Part shown: positions 5,510 through 5,760 of the stretch, piece by piece | How the letters are laid out: every line of letters starts with the position of its first letter | Position numbering within the stretch: position 1 is the stretch's first letter | Source of the DNA: Gammaproteobacteria bacterium | GTDB taxonomy: Bacteria > Pseudomonadota > Gammaproteobacteria > Pseudomonadales > Pseudohongiellaceae | Assembly (NCBI GenBank): GCA_002719575.1 | Contig: PBHS01000019.1 | Location: 17,194 to 22,953 of the forward strand | Length of the DNA stretch: 5,760 nt | Direction: 5' to 3' | Made by a program: the position numbers and the translations under genes | Notes under the pieces: generated by a model | Seen by the model: only the letters and a program-made list of their open reading frames with translations | What the model was told of the DNA's origin: nothing | The model's database searches: none

Positions 5510-5760
5510 TCAGTTGGTATGAATCTGACGATGAAGGATGCTAGAGAATTCGTCGCTAAAAGTCATGTAACTGCTGGTAACATAATCAAGCGTTGACGAA
5601 TACCGATTGTATGCCACCACTGCCGGTATTGCCGCGAACAATCCAATGGCTGTAGCAAATAAGGCCTCTGCGATGCCCGGTGCAACCACCTGCAGCGTCG
5701 CCTGCGTCTGCGTCGCTAACCCGAGAAAGGAGTTCATAATACCGATGACAGTGCCAAACA
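5510..5760 (-). CDS. tolQ: Tol-Pal system motor protein TolQ (5' part beyond the window)
   Basis: TolQ is the polytopic inner-membrane subunit of the MotA/TolQ/ExbB family that surrounds TolR and TolA helices. The last 82 residues and the stop are present; the start and first membrane helix lie beyond the right edge. Visible motifs are [11 protein letters not shown] (the family usually has FGTVWGIM, so Trp is replaced by Ile here), [29 protein letters not shown] and AYNRYSS. The pore-lining threonines in FGTV and ATAIG are kept. The tail ends [13 protein letters not shown], matching the EFTAILHRQ end of E. coli TolQ. It is the first of five co-directional, closely spaced tol genes in the window. 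Confidence 0.96.
   Translation of the reverse strand, partial: FGTVIGIMNSFLGLATQTQATLQVVAPGIAEALFATAIGLFAAIPAVVAYNRYSSTLDYVTSSYMTFSDEFSSILHRQIHTN

Overview
The window looks chromosomal and gammaproteobacterial. Its order is tolQ-tolR-tolA-tolB-cpoB, then a tRNA-Lys, then nadA, all on the minus strand. E. coli has the same succession (tol-pal-cpoB, a lysine/valine tRNA cluster, nadA). The TolR start (KRKPVAE...VVPYIDVMLVLL) resembles Pseudomonas-like TolR more than enteric TolR as I remember it. A marine or environmental Pseudomonadales-type lineage is a reasonable guess, but the genus cannot be told from this sequence. I see no mobile element, CRISPR array or phage gene.

Layout from high to low coordinates, in the direction of transcription: the C-terminal part of tolQ (5760-5510), tolR (5479-5039), tolA (5027-4194), tolB (4191-2884) and cpoB/ybgF (2869-1919). 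These are tightly packed, with gaps of about 30, 11, 2 and 14 nt, and look like one operon. A 575-nt stretch without a convincing gene follows (1918-1344). It carries several dyads and a candidate promoter for tRNA-Lys(UUU) at 1343-1268. After a spacer of about 200 nt comes nadA (1070-1), which runs off the left edge probably only a few codons before its stop.

TolQ and TolR form the proton-motive-force-driven inner-membrane motor. TolA is the rod that crosses the periplasm. TolB is the periplasmic beta-propeller, and CpoB links Tol function to septal peptidoglycan synthesis. The system normally pulls on the outer-membrane lipoprotein Pal, whose gene usually lies between tolB and cpoB. Here there is no room for it: the tolB stop and the first possible cpoB start are 14 nt apart, and no OmpA-like domain is encoded anywhere in the window. 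This pal-less Tol operon is the most notable feature.

Smaller points are a 13-nt perfect inverted copy of the tRNA-Lys anticodon arm just upstream of the tRNA promoter, a compound dyad at 1693-1768 in the gene-free spacer, a CxxC pair in TolB, a short cysteine-free TolA, and an ambiguous start for cpoB.
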